NCBI GenBank assembly: GCA_003539625.1
Contig: DPOU01000031.1
Span: 1-20,295 of the forward strand
From: Acholeplasmatales bacterium
GTDB taxonomy: Bacteria; Bacillota_I; Bacilli_A; ML615J-28; CAG-313
Direction of reading: 5' to 3'
Length of the DNA stretch: 20,295 nt
Made by a program: the position numbers and the translations under genes. How positions within the stretch are numbered: the first letter of the stretch is position 1; each line of letters begins with the position of its first letter. The notes under the pieces were generated by a model. It searched no databases. It saw only the letters and a program-made list of their open reading frames with translations, and had not been told where the DNA came from. This document shows, in pieces, positions 6,835 to 16,135 of this stretch.

Positions 6835-9678
6835 TTATTCTATATTCTTTTTACTCCAACTACCAACCAATACTTTTTTTAGATATGGAGCGGTTGCGGA
6901 ATTTTCATTTAACATTACTTCTTCTGGAGTTCCTGTTGCGACAATTTGGCCACCACCATCACCACCATTAGGACCTAAATCGATGATATAATCAGCCATT
7001 TTGATTACATCAAGATTATGTTCAATGATTACGGCTGTTGCACCAATATCAACAATTTTTTCAATCATTTTCATTAGTTTATCAACGTCATATGTATGTA
7101 AACCTGTTGTTGGTTCATCAAAGATAAACATTGTTTTATCAGTAATTTTTTTATGCAATTCACTGGCAAGCTTAACTCTTTGTGCTTCACCACCAGATAA
7201 AGTAGTTGCACTTTGTCCCAGTTTTACATATCCTAAACCAACATCTTGCATTGTTTTTAATTTAGGATAGATGGTAGGGATATTCTTAAAAAATTCAACT
7301 GCTTCATCAATTGTCATTTTTAATACATCCGCAATTGATTTATCTTTATATTTACATTCTAGTGTTTCACGATTATATCTAGAACCATGACATGCCTCAC
7401 ATGGTACATACACATCTGGTAAGAAGTTCATTGCTATTCTTATTACACCATCACCTTGACAAGATTCACAACGACCACCTTTTACGTTAAATGAGAATCT
7501 ACTCTTAGTGTATCCTCTTACTTTTGCTTCAATAGTTGTTGCGTACAAATCACGGATTGCATCAAATACGCCAACATATGTAGCCGGATTACTTCTAGGA
7601 GTTCTACCAATTGGTGCTTGATCGATATTAATAACTCGGTCAATTTCTTCTACTCCTTCAATTGAATCATGTTTACCTACTTCTACTTTACTACGATATA
7701 GTCTTGATGCTAGTGCATTATATAAAATATCATTTACTAAAGTTGATTTCCCAGAGCCAGATACACCAGTTACTAATACTAATTTATTTAATGGGATATC
7801 TACATCAATGTTCTTTAGGTTATTTTCTCTACAACCTTTTATTAGTAAGTGTTTACCATTACCAGGTCTTCTAGAAGTTGGCACATCAATTTTTCTTCTT
7901 CCTGAAAGATAATCCGCCGTGATTGAACCTTTTAGTTTTTTAAATTCTTCTGGTGTACCATATCCTACAACCTCACCACCGTGGATTCCCGCATAAGGTC
8001 CAATATCTACTATGTAATCACATTCATGCATGATTTCTTCATCATGTTCAACAACAATTAAAGTATTACCTAAATCTCGCATTTCTTTTAAAGCATCTAT
8101 TAATTTATGATTATCTCGTTGGTGAAGACCAATTGATGGTTCATCTAAGACATATAAAACACCGGTTAACTTAGATCCTATTTGCGTAGCAAGTCTGATA
8201 CGTTGAGCTTCACCACCTGAAAGGCTTCCCGCTTTTCTTGATAGTGTTAGATATTCTAAACCTACTTCTTTTAAGAAGGCTAATCGATTATGAATCTCTT
8301 TTATTATTAGATTACCAATTTTTGCTTCGAGCGTTGTTAGTTGTAAACTATCAACAAAAGTTAAAGCATCACTAATTGACATTTCAGTGAATTCATATAT
8401 ATTTTTACCACCAACTTTAACTGACAATGCACTTTCTGATAACCGCATACCATGACAAGTTGGACACATCACTTCACGCATATATGATCCATAATAATCT
8501 CTTTGCATATTTGAAGAAGTTTCTTGATATCTTCTAGTAATTAAACTAGCCAAGCCTTCAATAACTTTATTCTTTCGCATTGATATTCCACCAACTGAAT
8601 GAATTTCATAGGCAATTGGTTCTTTTGAACCATTAAATATTACATCTTTTTGAAGTGGAGTTAAATCTTTGAATGGTTTAAATAAATCTATTTTGTAAAA
8701 TTCAAATAAGGCTTTATACATTTGCCATTCAATATTTTCCGTGAATACAATATTCTTTAAATATCTAATAGCTCCGTCTGCTATAGACAGATTTTCATCA
8801 GTTATTAGTGAATTTTCATCAATCGTTGAAATAAATCCTAACCCATGACATGTAGGACAAGCACCAAGTGGTGAATTGAAAGAAAAGAGCGTTGGTTCTA
8901 ATTTTCCTACGGTAAATTCACAATATGGGCAAGCATAATGTTCAGAAAATAATAGTCTTTCATCATTGACATCAACAAAGATTTTTCCATCAGACAATTT
9001 ACATGCGGCTTCAAGTGATTCATATAATCTTGAACGAATTTCACTACGAAGTTTTAGTCTATCAACTACAACAAAAATGTTATGTTTTTTGTTTTTGTCT
9101 AATTCTATTTCTTCATCTAAATCGAAAGTTTCGTCATCAATTATTACTTTTGTATAACCATCTTTTCGTAATAATTCAAGTGTTTTTTCGAAAGTACCTT
9201 TACGGTTTTCCGCAATCGGTGATAAAATAACTACCTTACTTTCTTCATCATATGACAATATTTTATCGCACATTTGTTCAATAGTTTGCGAAGTAATTTC
9301 AATGCCATGAGTAGGACAAGTTGGATGTCCTATTCTTGCGTATAATAAACGTAAATAATCATATATTTCAGTTACTGTACCTACCGTAGAACGAGGATTT
9401 CTACTAGTTGTTTTTTGATCTATTGAAATAGCAGGAGATAAACCTTCAATGGAATCTACATCGGGTTTATCAACATTGTCAAGGAATTGTCTTGCGTAGG
9501 CTGAAAGACTTTCAACATATCTTCTCTGTCCTTCCGCATATATTGTATCAAAGGCTAATGAACTTTTTCCTGAACCAGATACACCAGTCATTACTACGAG
9601 TTTGTCACGGGGAATTTCTAAATCTATATTCTTTAGATTATTTTCTCTTGCCCCTTTGATTATTATTTTGTCATTCAT
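6835..9678 (-). CDS. uvrA: Excinuclease ABC subunit UvrA
   Basis: A complete 947-residue UvrA, the damage-recognising ATPase of nucleotide excision repair, working with UvrB. Two ABC ATPase modules are visible. First: Walker A GVSGSGKSS (32-40), zinc-binding C250xxC253...C274xxC277, signature LSGGEAQR (486-493), Walker B LYVLDEP (508-514). Second: Walker A GVSGSGKST (638-646), zinc-binding C737xxC740...C760xxC763, signature LSGGEAQR (827-834), Walker B MFIFDEP (850-856). A further CPTCHG occurs at about 405-410. No key residue is missing. A strong AGGAGGTG precedes the ATG. It lies 18 nt after ligA and is the last gene of its run. Neither uvrB nor uvrC is in the window, although uvrB is commonly next to uvrA in Firmicutes. 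Confidence 0.97.
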   Translation of the reverse strand: MNDKIIIKGARENNLKNIDLEIPRDKLVVMTGVSGSGKSSLAFDTIYAEGQRRYVESLSAYARQFLDNVDKPDVDSIEGLSPAISIDQKTTSRNPRSTVGTVTEIYDYLRLLYARIGHPTCPTHGIEITSQTIEQMCDKILSYDEESKVVILSPIAENRKGTFEKTLELLRKDGYTKVIIDDETFDLDEEIELDKNKKHNIFVVVDRLKLRSEIRSRLYESLEAACKLSDGKIFVDVNDERLLFSEHYACPYCEFTVGKLEPTLFSFNSPLGACPTCHGLGFISTIDENSLITDENLSIADGAIRYLKNIVFTENIEWQMYKALFEFYKIDLFKPFKDLTPLQKDVIFNGSKEPIAYEIHSVGGISMRKNKVIEGLASLITRRYQETSSNMQRDYYGSYMREVMCPTCHGMRLSESALSVKVGGKNIYEFTEMSISDALTFVDSLQLTTLEAKIGNLIIKEIHNRLAFLKEVGLEYLTLSRKAGSLSGGEAQRIRLATQIGSKLTGVLYVLDEPSIGLHQRDNHKLIDALKEMRDLGNTLIVVEHDEEIMHECDYIVDIGPYAGIHGGEVVGYGTPEEFKKLKGSITADYLSGRRKIDVPTSRRPGNGKHLLIKGCRENNLKNIDVDIPLNKLVLVTGVSGSGKSTLVNDILYNALASRLYRSKVEVGKHDSIEGVEEIDRVINIDQAPIGRTPRSNPATYVGVFDAIRDLYATTIEAKVRGYTKSRFSFNVKGGRCESCQGDGVIRIAMNFLPDVYVPCEACHGSRYNRETLECKYKDKSIADVLKMTIDEAVEFFKNIPTIYPKLKTMQDVGLGYVKLGQSATTLSGGEAQRVKLASELHKKITDKTMFIFDEPTTGLHTYDVDKLMKMIEKIVDIGATAVIIEHNLDVIKMADYIIDLGPNGGDGGGQIVATGTPEEVMLNENSATAPYLKKVLVGSWSKKNIE

Positions 9679-9696
9679 AGTGCACCTCCTAAGATG

Positions 9697-11685
9697 CTAT
9701 TTTATCATTGATTTAAATTCTTCTTCATCAATTATTTTTACATTTAGTGCTTGAGCCTTTTCAAGTTTACTTCCGGCATTCTCCCCCGCAAGCACGTAAG
9801 ATGTTTTTTTACTAACGCTATTTGAAGTTTTACCACCAAGTGATTCAATTATTTTACTAGCTTCATCTCTTGTCATATTGGGTAGTGTTCCCGTTAATAC
9901 AAAAGTTAAACCACTAAACTTATCATTAATCTCAATAGTCTTTGATTTAGGGTCTACACCATACTCTTTTAGTTTTTGAATTAACTCATTGTGTTTTTCA
10001 TCTTTGAAGTATGAGATAATACTATCAACCATTACTTCTCCAAAATCTGGTAATATTATTAATTCATCATATGTAGCTTGTTTTAAAGCATCAATACTTG
10101 TAAATGCTTTAGCAAGTGTTTTGGATGCCTTTGCGCCAATATAATGGATACCAAGGCCAAAAATAAATTGATCTAGATTATTATTTTTGCTCTCTTCAAT
10201 AGCATTTAATAAGTTATCAATTTTCTTTTTACCAAAACGCTCAATTGCTAGTAGTTCTTGTTCATAGTTTTTTAAAATATATATATCTGATATATCTTTT
10301 AAATATCCTAGTGAATAAAGTAATTCAATTTGTTTTTCGCCTAATCCTTCAATATCCATTGCAACACGTGAAGCATAGTGGATTATTTCTTCTAAACGTC
10401 TACCTCCACATTCTTTGTTAGGACAAAAATGTAATGAATCAGATTTAGACTTTACAATTAGTGATCCACACATTGGACAGTACTTCAACATTTCAAAAGG
10501 TTTTAAACCTTCTGGTCTACGGGAAAAATCAACCTCTATTACTTCTGGGATAATTTCGCCGGCTTTTCTTACTTTAACATAATCACCAACTCTAATATCT
10601 CTTGATACGATAAAATCTTCGTTATTTAAAGTAGCTCTAGCAACTTTTGTCCCCGCAATATAAACAGGATCAAGTACCGCATTAGGAATAATTTTACCAG
10701 TTCTTCCTATTGTAAAAATAATATCATTTAATCTAGTTGTTACAACTTCAGCTGGAAACTTATAAGCAATAGCCCATTTAGGAACCTTAACTGTATAACC
10801 AATTGTATCGTATAAATCAAATTCATTTACTTTAATAACTATACCATCAGTTGCATAATCAAGGGTTTTACGAAGTGAATCATACTTTTCAATTGTTTCT
10901 ATAACTTCTTCTATGTCTTTACAATGAACATGGTTAGGGTTAACATTAAAGCCTAAGGTCTTTAAGTAATCTAAAGCATCCATTTGGTTTTTTACATTAT
11001 ATTTTTCAGGATTAACCAAAGTATAAGCAAATTGATCTAATTTTCTTTGTTTTGTAATATTAGGGTCTAGTTGGCGAAGACTACCTCCTGCCGCATTTCG
11101 CGGATTAGCCAAAAGGGGAAGTCCATCATTTTTACGCTCTTCATTCAGTTTATCTAAAACTGATTTTTTCATATACACTTCACCACGTACTTCAACATCA
11201 ATAGGTGATGTTAGTATTTTAGGAAGGGAATTAATTGTTAACATGTTGGTTGTAACATTTTCACCCACTTGGCCATTTCCTCTAGTGGCTCCAAGATTGA
11301 ACATACCTGATTTATAATGGGCTGTACTAGCAATTCCATCAATTTTTAATTCAACCACATAACTATATTGATCAACTACTTTTTTAATTTTTTCATCAAA
11401 TTCGCGTAGTTCATCAAAATTAAATACGTCACCTAATGACATCATAGGTACTTCATGAGTAATAGATTCTAAAGAAGTATTAATATAGCTACCAACTTGT
11501 TTAGTTGGAGAAACCTCTCTTGCAAATTCAGGATATGCTTTTTCTAATTCTTCTAATTCTCTAATTAAACTATCATATTCGGTATCTTCTATAGTCGGAC
11601 TATCTAGAACATAATATTGATAGTTATATAAATTTAATTGTTCATACAATTGATCCATTCGATCTTTAATTGTTTGGTTAATCAT
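9697..11685 (-). CDS. ligA: NAD-dependent DNA ligase LigA
   Basis: A 662-residue bacterial DNA ligase that seals nicks using NAD+, essential for replication and repair. The order of domains is canonical: N-terminal Ia region with the YxYYVLDxPTIxDxEYD pattern (21-38), adenylation domain with K114-I-D116-G motif (Lys114 accepts AMP), OB domain, four-cysteine zinc finger (CPMC...CPNKEC), helix-hairpin-helix repeats, and a C-terminal BRCT domain (about 585-662, with TLPNMTRDEA and LGGKT). I start it at the ATG at 11683-11685, because TAGGTGG lies 5 nt upstream. The in-frame GTG at 11694 is inside that binding site. It follows pcrA by 38 nt, a pairing seen widely in Firmicutes. Confidence 0.96.
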   Translation of the reverse strand: MINQTIKDRMDQLYEQLNLYNYQYYVLDSPTIEDTEYDSLIRELEELEKAYPEFAREVSPTKQVGSYINTSLESITHEVPMMSLGDVFNFDELREFDEKIKKVVDQYSYVVELKIDGIASTAHYKSGMFNLGATRGNGQVGENVTTNMLTINSLPKILTSPIDVEVRGEVYMKKSVLDKLNEERKNDGLPLLANPRNAAGGSLRQLDPNITKQRKLDQFAYTLVNPEKYNVKNQMDALDYLKTLGFNVNPNHVHCKDIEEVIETIEKYDSLRKTLDYATDGIVIKVNEFDLYDTIGYTVKVPKWAIAYKFPAEVVTTRLNDIIFTIGRTGKIIPNAVLDPVYIAGTKVARATLNNEDFIVSRDIRVGDYVKVRKAGEIIPEVIEVDFSRRPEGLKPFEMLKYCPMCGSLIVKSKSDSLHFCPNKECGGRRLEEIIHYASRVAMDIEGLGEKQIELLYSLGYLKDISDIYILKNYEQELLAIERFGKKKIDNLLNAIEESKNNNLDQFIFGLGIHYIGAKASKTLAKAFTSIDALKQATYDELIILPDFGEVMVDSIISYFKDEKHNELIQKLKEYGVDPKSKTIEINDKFSGLTFVLTGTLPNMTRDEASKIIESLGGKTSNSVSKKTSYVLAGENAGSKLEKAQALNVKIIDEEEFKSMIK

Positions 11686-11711
11686 AGTTTCCACCTATTC
11701 TTGTGTTTTTA

Positions 11712-11738
11712 AAACTAGATAGATTAACTATCTAGTTT
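11712..11738 (-). other. Hairpin across the pcrA stop codon, between pcrA and ligA
   Basis: A perfect 11-bp inverted repeat (AAACTAGATAG at 11712-11722 and its complement at 11728-11738) with a 5-nt loop. It includes the last pcrA codons and stop. On the minus strand it is followed by only about four T and then A residues, so it is at best a weak terminator. It may act as an attenuator, a processing site or an mRNA stabiliser inside the operon. Confidence 0.55.
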
Positions 11739-13826
11739 AGTAATTGTTGGATGATCTTTTGCAATCTTTTTAATTGATTGATCTTTATCAAAAAGAATTT
11801 GGATAAAGCGATCGTCTTTAGCAATGACTAAGCCATTACCAAAGTATTTGTGATTTACACGTGAACCTAGTTCGATTTCACCTATAGGTTTGTTTTCATT
11901 TTGTTTGGTTGCTTGTTCTTTTTTATCGCTAGCACTAAGTAGTTCCATCAAAAATCTTGACTTAGGATTTCTAACAACTCGTCCATAAATTAATCTACTA
12001 GTTGAACAAGTTATATATAGTTTTTCTTTGGCGCGCGTAAATGCAACATAAGCAACACGACGTTCTTCTTCAATGTCTGCTTCATCACGAATGGCAGGGA
12101 ATATTCCTTCTTCAAGTCCTACAACAAATACAGCTCTAAACTCTAAGCCCTTAACAGAATGTACAGTTGAAAGAACAACTCCATTTTGTTGATGATCATC
12201 AACCATAGTAGTATCTAATAATAATTCATCTAACCCAATTTCTATTTTTTCTACATTAGTTAGACCTTCATTTAGATTATCATTATCTAGTTGATATAAG
12301 ATTGACTTAAATTCTTTGACATTTTCAACACGATGTACTTCATCGTTTTCTTCATTTGCTTTTAGCCAGTCTAAATAACCCGTTTTTTCAAGCATTGTAT
12401 CAAAGAAATCAGGTAGACTCATTTTATTTAAGTCATCCATTAATTCTACCATTATCTTTTTAAATTCTAATAAAGCATCTGCTTTTGAAGTAGAATTACG
12501 TTCTTTAAATATATCTATTGAACCTAATATATCACAATTAGTCTCGTGCATATATTCTTGAAGCTTTTCAATAGTTTTATCACCAACTCCACGTGCAGGA
12601 ACGTTAATAATACGTTTAAAGTGAAGCATTTTGGTAGGTGATGCAATGAAACGTAGATAACTAATTATATCTTTTACTTCTTTACGTTTTAAGAAAGCAA
12701 AACTACCGTAAATGTTATATGGTATATGTTCTTGAATAAAGGCAAGTTCAAAGTTTCTTGATAAAGCACTATTACGATATAGTACCGCAATATCTTTATA
12801 TTCATAACCATTATGGTTAACAAGTGAAGCAATTTCATTTATGACAAAGCGAATTTCATCTTCATAATAGTATGCTTCTTGAACTGATATATCATTCTTA
12901 GTTCCTTCAATATTGCTATATAATTCTTTAGGTTCTCTTATTTTGTTATTTTTAATTAAAGCATTTGAACATTTTAAGATATTATTAGTTGAACGATAAT
13001 TTTGAACTAATTTAATTACTTTAGCATTAGGATGATCTTCTCTAAACTTAACCATATTTTCGATTTTAGCACCTCTAAATGAGTAAATGCTTTGATCATC
13101 ATCGCCTACCGCAAACAAATTACCATGATTCTCGCAAAGTAAGTTAATAATTTCATATTGTACCGCATTAGTATCCTGTAATTCATCAACTAACACATAT
13201 TGGTAAATATTTTGATAGAAACTTAATATTTCCGGATTTTCGTTGAATAATTTTGCGGTATAAGTTAATAAATCTTCAAAGTCCATTAGATTATGTTCTT
13301 TTAAATATGCTTGGTATTCATTATAAACGGTATTTAATAACCCTAATAATTCATTACAAGTTTTATTTTTATAATCACCAATTGCCTTAATTGCTACTCT
13401 TGGCGCAAGAACTCTTTTTTCAATATTATTCTTTTTGAAGATTTCAGTCATTACCTTTAATTGATCTTCTTCATCAATGATTTCAAAATTTCTGGCAAAA
13501 TCAAGAGCTTCACAATTTCTTCTTAAAATCATTGCACACAAAGAATGAATTGTTGAGATGTGCACTTGAGCTGCTTTACTACCAATCAATTTATTTAAAC
13601 GTTCACGCATTTCATTGGTTGCTTTTTTAGTAAAGGTAATTGCAAGAATATGATATGGCTGAATATTTTTTTCATCAATCATATAAGCTATACGGCTTAT
13701 AAGGGTTTTAGTTTTTCCTGTTCCTGCCCCCGCAAAAACCATTACAGCGCCATCAACTGTAGTTACTGCTTCAAGTTGTTCTTTATTTAAGTTTGCTAAG
13801 ATTGGATTTTCACTCATATTAAGCAT
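11724..13826 (-). CDS. pcrA: ATP-dependent DNA helicase PcrA (UvrD/Rep family)
   Basis: A 700-residue superfamily 1A 3'-5' DNA helicase for repair and for clearing replication obstacles. Motifs: Q-motif region with LNKEQLEAV (13-21), Walker A AGAGTGKT (32-39), motif II VDELQDTN (usually DEF/DEYQDTN), motif III VGDDDQSIYSFRGA, motif IV VQNYRST, motif V TVHSVKGLEFRAVFVVGLEEG, motif VI VAYVAFTRAKEKLY. The C-terminus (about 650-690) has the VxHKYFGNGxV Tudor-like element typical of PcrA. The ATG at 13826 overlaps the glnS stop by 8 nt (ATGCTTAA), the same overlap geometry as groES/groEL and VanZ/hprK. An ATG three codons on (13817) is possible. No strong binding site is visible, which suggests coupling to glnS. 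Confidence 0.93.
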   Translation of the reverse strand: MLNMSENPILANLNKEQLEAVTTVDGAVMVFAGAGTGKTKTLISRIAYMIDEKNIQPYHILAITFTKKATNEMRERLNKLIGSKAAQVHISTIHSLCAMILRRNCEALDFARNFEIIDEEDQLKVMTEIFKKNNIEKRVLAPRVAIKAIGDYKNKTCNELLGLLNTVYNEYQAYLKEHNLMDFEDLLTYTAKLFNENPEILSFYQNIYQYVLVDELQDTNAVQYEIINLLCENHGNLFAVGDDDQSIYSFRGAKIENMVKFREDHPNAKVIKLVQNYRSTNNILKCSNALIKNNKIREPKELYSNIEGTKNDISVQEAYYYEDEIRFVINEIASLVNHNGYEYKDIAVLYRNSALSRNFELAFIQEHIPYNIYGSFAFLKRKEVKDIISYLRFIASPTKMLHFKRIINVPARGVGDKTIEKLQEYMHETNCDILGSIDIFKERNSTSKADALLEFKKIMVELMDDLNKMSLPDFFDTMLEKTGYLDWLKANEENDEVHRVENVKEFKSILYQLDNDNLNEGLTNVEKIEIGLDELLLDTTMVDDHQQNGVVLSTVHSVKGLEFRAVFVVGLEEGIFPAIRDEADIEEERRVAYVAFTRAKEKLYITCSTSRLIYGRVVRNPKSRFLMELLSASDKKEQATKQNENKPIGEIELGSRVNHKYFGNGLVIAKDDRFIQILFDKDQSIKKIAKDHPTITKLDS

Positions 13827-15462
13827 TATAAGATGATTTCAAACCTACTGTTAGGTTAAAAATCAAATTATCTCCTTTTGAATTTTTATCAGTAGTATAG
13901 TAACCATTGCGAATAAATTGATATTTGTCTTCAGGTAAAGTATCTTTTAAATACTCTTCAACAAAACCTTCACTAGTATGCCATGAATTTCTATTAAGTC
14001 TTTCCATAAAGTTTTCAGTAGATACTTTTTCATCTAGTAATAATGGTTCAAAAGAATTGAAAGTTGCGGGAAGGGCAGTAGTTGCTTCAACATAATGAAT
14101 ATTACCGTTAGGCTTTCTTTCATTAAATCCTGATCCTGACTTTGTCATTGGATCATAAGTACAATGAATTTCAACAATTTCACCATTTTCATCTTTGATT
14201 ACTTCATTGCATTTAATAAAGTATGCATGCATTAATCTTACTTCAATATCTTTTGAAAGACGTTTCCAGTGTTTATTAGGCTTAACTTCACAGAAGTCTT
14301 CTCTTTCTATATATAATTCTCTACCAAAAGCCATCTTATGAGTACCTAGAGCTTCATTTTCCATATTGTTAGGAGCATCTACATATTCAATTTGACCTTC
14401 TGGATAATTAGTAATTATTACTTTTAGAGGATTAATAACAGCCATTGGTCTAGTTGTTTTTAGTTTTAAATCTTCTCTTAAGAAGTGTTCTAACATACCA
14501 TAATCAACTGTTGAGTTTACTTTTGATAAACCAGTTGATAAAATAAATTCTTTGATAGCGTTTGGTGTAAAGCCTCTTCTTCTTAAACCAACAAGTGTAG
14601 GCATTCTTGGATCATCATAACCTTCAACAACTTTTTCATCAACAAGTTTTTTAAGATATCTCTTACTCATTATCATATGAGTTATACCAAGTCTACCCCA
14701 TTCAATTTGGCGTGGTTTGGCATCAACTTCACAATTTGCGATAACCCATTCGTAAAGTGGACGATGATCTTCAAATTCAATACTACATAATGAGTGAGTT
14801 ATACCTTCAAAGGCATCTTGTAATGGGTGCGCAAAATCATACATTGGATAAATACACCATTTATCTTTAGTTTGGTGATGAGTTACATGCATAATACGAT
14901 AGATTACAGGATCACGCATATTGATGTTAGGACTTGCCATATCAATTTTTGCACGTAAAGTTTTTTCACCATTTGCATATTTGCCTTCTTTCATTTCTTC
15001 AAATAAACGAAGGTTTTCTTCTACACTACGATTTCTAAAAGGAGATGGTTTACCAGGTTCATTTATTGAACCACGGTATTCTGATAGCTGTTCTTGAGTT
15101 AAGTCATCAACAAAGGCTAAGCCTTTTTTGATTAATAATTTTGCTTTTTCATAAGTTCTTTCAAAATACTCGGAACCATAATGAATTGATTTAGGAGTAT
15201 AGCCTAACCAAGCAATATCTTTTTTGATTGCTTCAATATATTCAGTATCTTCTTTTGAGGGATTAGTGTCATCAAAGCGAAGGTTAGTAGCTCCGTCAAA
15301 GCATTTAGCAAGTTCAAAATTCATAATAATGGCTCTTGCATGTCCAATGTGTAAGTATGCATTGGGTTCTGGTGGAAATCTTGTTAGGATGTGATTCACT
15401 ACACCATTATCTAATTCTTCTTTCATTATAGTCTTAATAAAATTAGAATTGTCGTTCATCAT
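13819..15462 (-). CDS. glnS: Glutaminyl-tRNA synthetase
   Basis: A 547-residue class I GlnRS that charges tRNA-Gln directly. Signatures: FPPEPNAYLHIGHARAI with HIGH at 38-41 (the PEPN form marks GlnRS rather than GluRS), FDDTNP (63-68), the central PMYDFAHPLQDAFEGITHSL, and MSKR (265-268, the KMSKS counterpart). The anticodon-binding beta-barrels follow, ending in NLTVGLKSS. Length is about that of the E. coli enzyme. I start at the ATG at 15460-15462, which follows AGGAGA by 7 nt. The ATG at 15480 is part of that binding site, and ATG 15459 is also possible. It overlaps the B3/4 gene by 20 nt. Many Bacilli lack GlnRS and use GluRS plus GatCAB, so its presence is informative. Confidence 0.95.
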   Translation of the reverse strand: MMNDNSNFIKTIMKEELDNGVVNHILTRFPPEPNAYLHIGHARAIIMNFELAKCFDGATNLRFDDTNPSKEDTEYIEAIKKDIAWLGYTPKSIHYGSEYFERTYEKAKLLIKKGLAFVDDLTQEQLSEYRGSINEPGKPSPFRNRSVEENLRLFEEMKEGKYANGEKTLRAKIDMASPNINMRDPVIYRIMHVTHHQTKDKWCIYPMYDFAHPLQDAFEGITHSLCSIEFEDHRPLYEWVIANCEVDAKPRQIEWGRLGITHMIMSKRYLKKLVDEKVVEGYDDPRMPTLVGLRRRGFTPNAIKEFILSTGLSKVNSTVDYGMLEHFLREDLKLKTTRPMAVINPLKVIITNYPEGQIEYVDAPNNMENEALGTHKMAFGRELYIEREDFCEVKPNKHWKRLSKDIEVRLMHAYFIKCNEVIKDENGEIVEIHCTYDPMTKSGSGFNERKPNGNIHYVEATTALPATFNSFEPLLLDEKVSTENFMERLNRNSWHTSEGFVEEYLKDTLPEDKYQFIRNGYYTTDKNSKGDNLIFNLTVGLKSSYNA

Positions 15463-16135
15463 ATATATTGTTCTCCTCATAAATCTTTGTTAAATTAGTT
15501 ATTTTTAAGTATTTATTTAATAACAATAACATTTCATCTTCATCTTCAATGTTATCATCAAAATGTATTAACATTATTAAAACATTGGTCGTATCATTTG
15601 TTATAGCTGTACGAATGGTATCACTAGTAGGATTACCAAATGGACCAATTTCATCAGTATAAAGGGGTAAATTAGTAACATTTATAATACCACGATTAAT
15701 CCCTTCGTAGTAATCACTATCGCTACCAATTCTAATTGTGACATCCCCTTGTATTTTATCTAAATCAACCATACAAACAGACTTCATTAATTTTATTGAA
15801 AGGTAATTACCAAAGTCAATCAGATTGCCTAGTCTATATATCGAACCATCTCTAATAATTCTTCTAACTAGAGCCTCACATGCAGGTCTAGTATGTGATG
15901 GATCTTTTCCAAGCATTTTGTAACCATCCCTCGTACTTTTAAGTTTAGGAATCTTAGTAACCTCAGAAAGAATATATTTTTTTTGGTATTCTTTAGCGAT
16001 ATTATTAAAAGCCTCTGTTAAATCATTTGATAAATTTTCTTTATCGTTTTTTTCAAGGGTTGTAAAAGTGTAACAAGACACTTTAAAACTTGGAACAAAT
16101 TTTTTTAATTCATTAGTTATTTTCAATTTCATCAT
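15443..16135 (-). CDS. Stand-alone B3/4 (PheT editing-like) domain protein
   Basis: A 230-residue protein that matches the B3/4 domain found in the beta subunit of phenylalanyl-tRNA synthetase. Recognisable stretches are STRDGYKMLGKDPSHTRPACEAL with RRI, the GNLIDFGNYLSIK pattern, and IGPFGNPTSDTIRTAI. In PheT this domain hydrolyses mischarged Tyr-tRNA-Phe. Free-standing copies are known in many bacteria, but substrates are generally unproven. There is no catalytic core of a synthetase here, no signal peptide and no membrane segment. The start is an ATGATG doublet (16135 or 16132) without a good binding site. It overlaps the coiled-coil gene by 23 nt and the glnS start by 20 nt. The tight link to glnS suggests a tRNA quality-control role; this is inference. 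Confidence 0.82.
   Translation of the reverse strand: MMKLKITNELKKFVPSFKVSCYTFTTLEKNDKENLSNDLTEAFNNIAKEYQKKYILSEVTKIPKLKSTRDGYKMLGKDPSHTRPACEALVRRIIRDGSIYRLGNLIDFGNYLSIKLMKSVCMVDLDKIQGDVTIRIGSDSDYYEGINRGIINVTNLPLYTDEIGPFGNPTSDTIRTAITNDTTNVLIMLIHFDDNIEDEDEMLLLLNKYLKITNLTKIYEENNIYDERQF

Noticed and set aside
7740..9650. Repeated sequence blocks about 1.8 kb apart (Walker A and following regions)
   Set aside because: They are the two homologous ABC modules of UvrA, a normal feature of the family, not a mobile or recent duplication.
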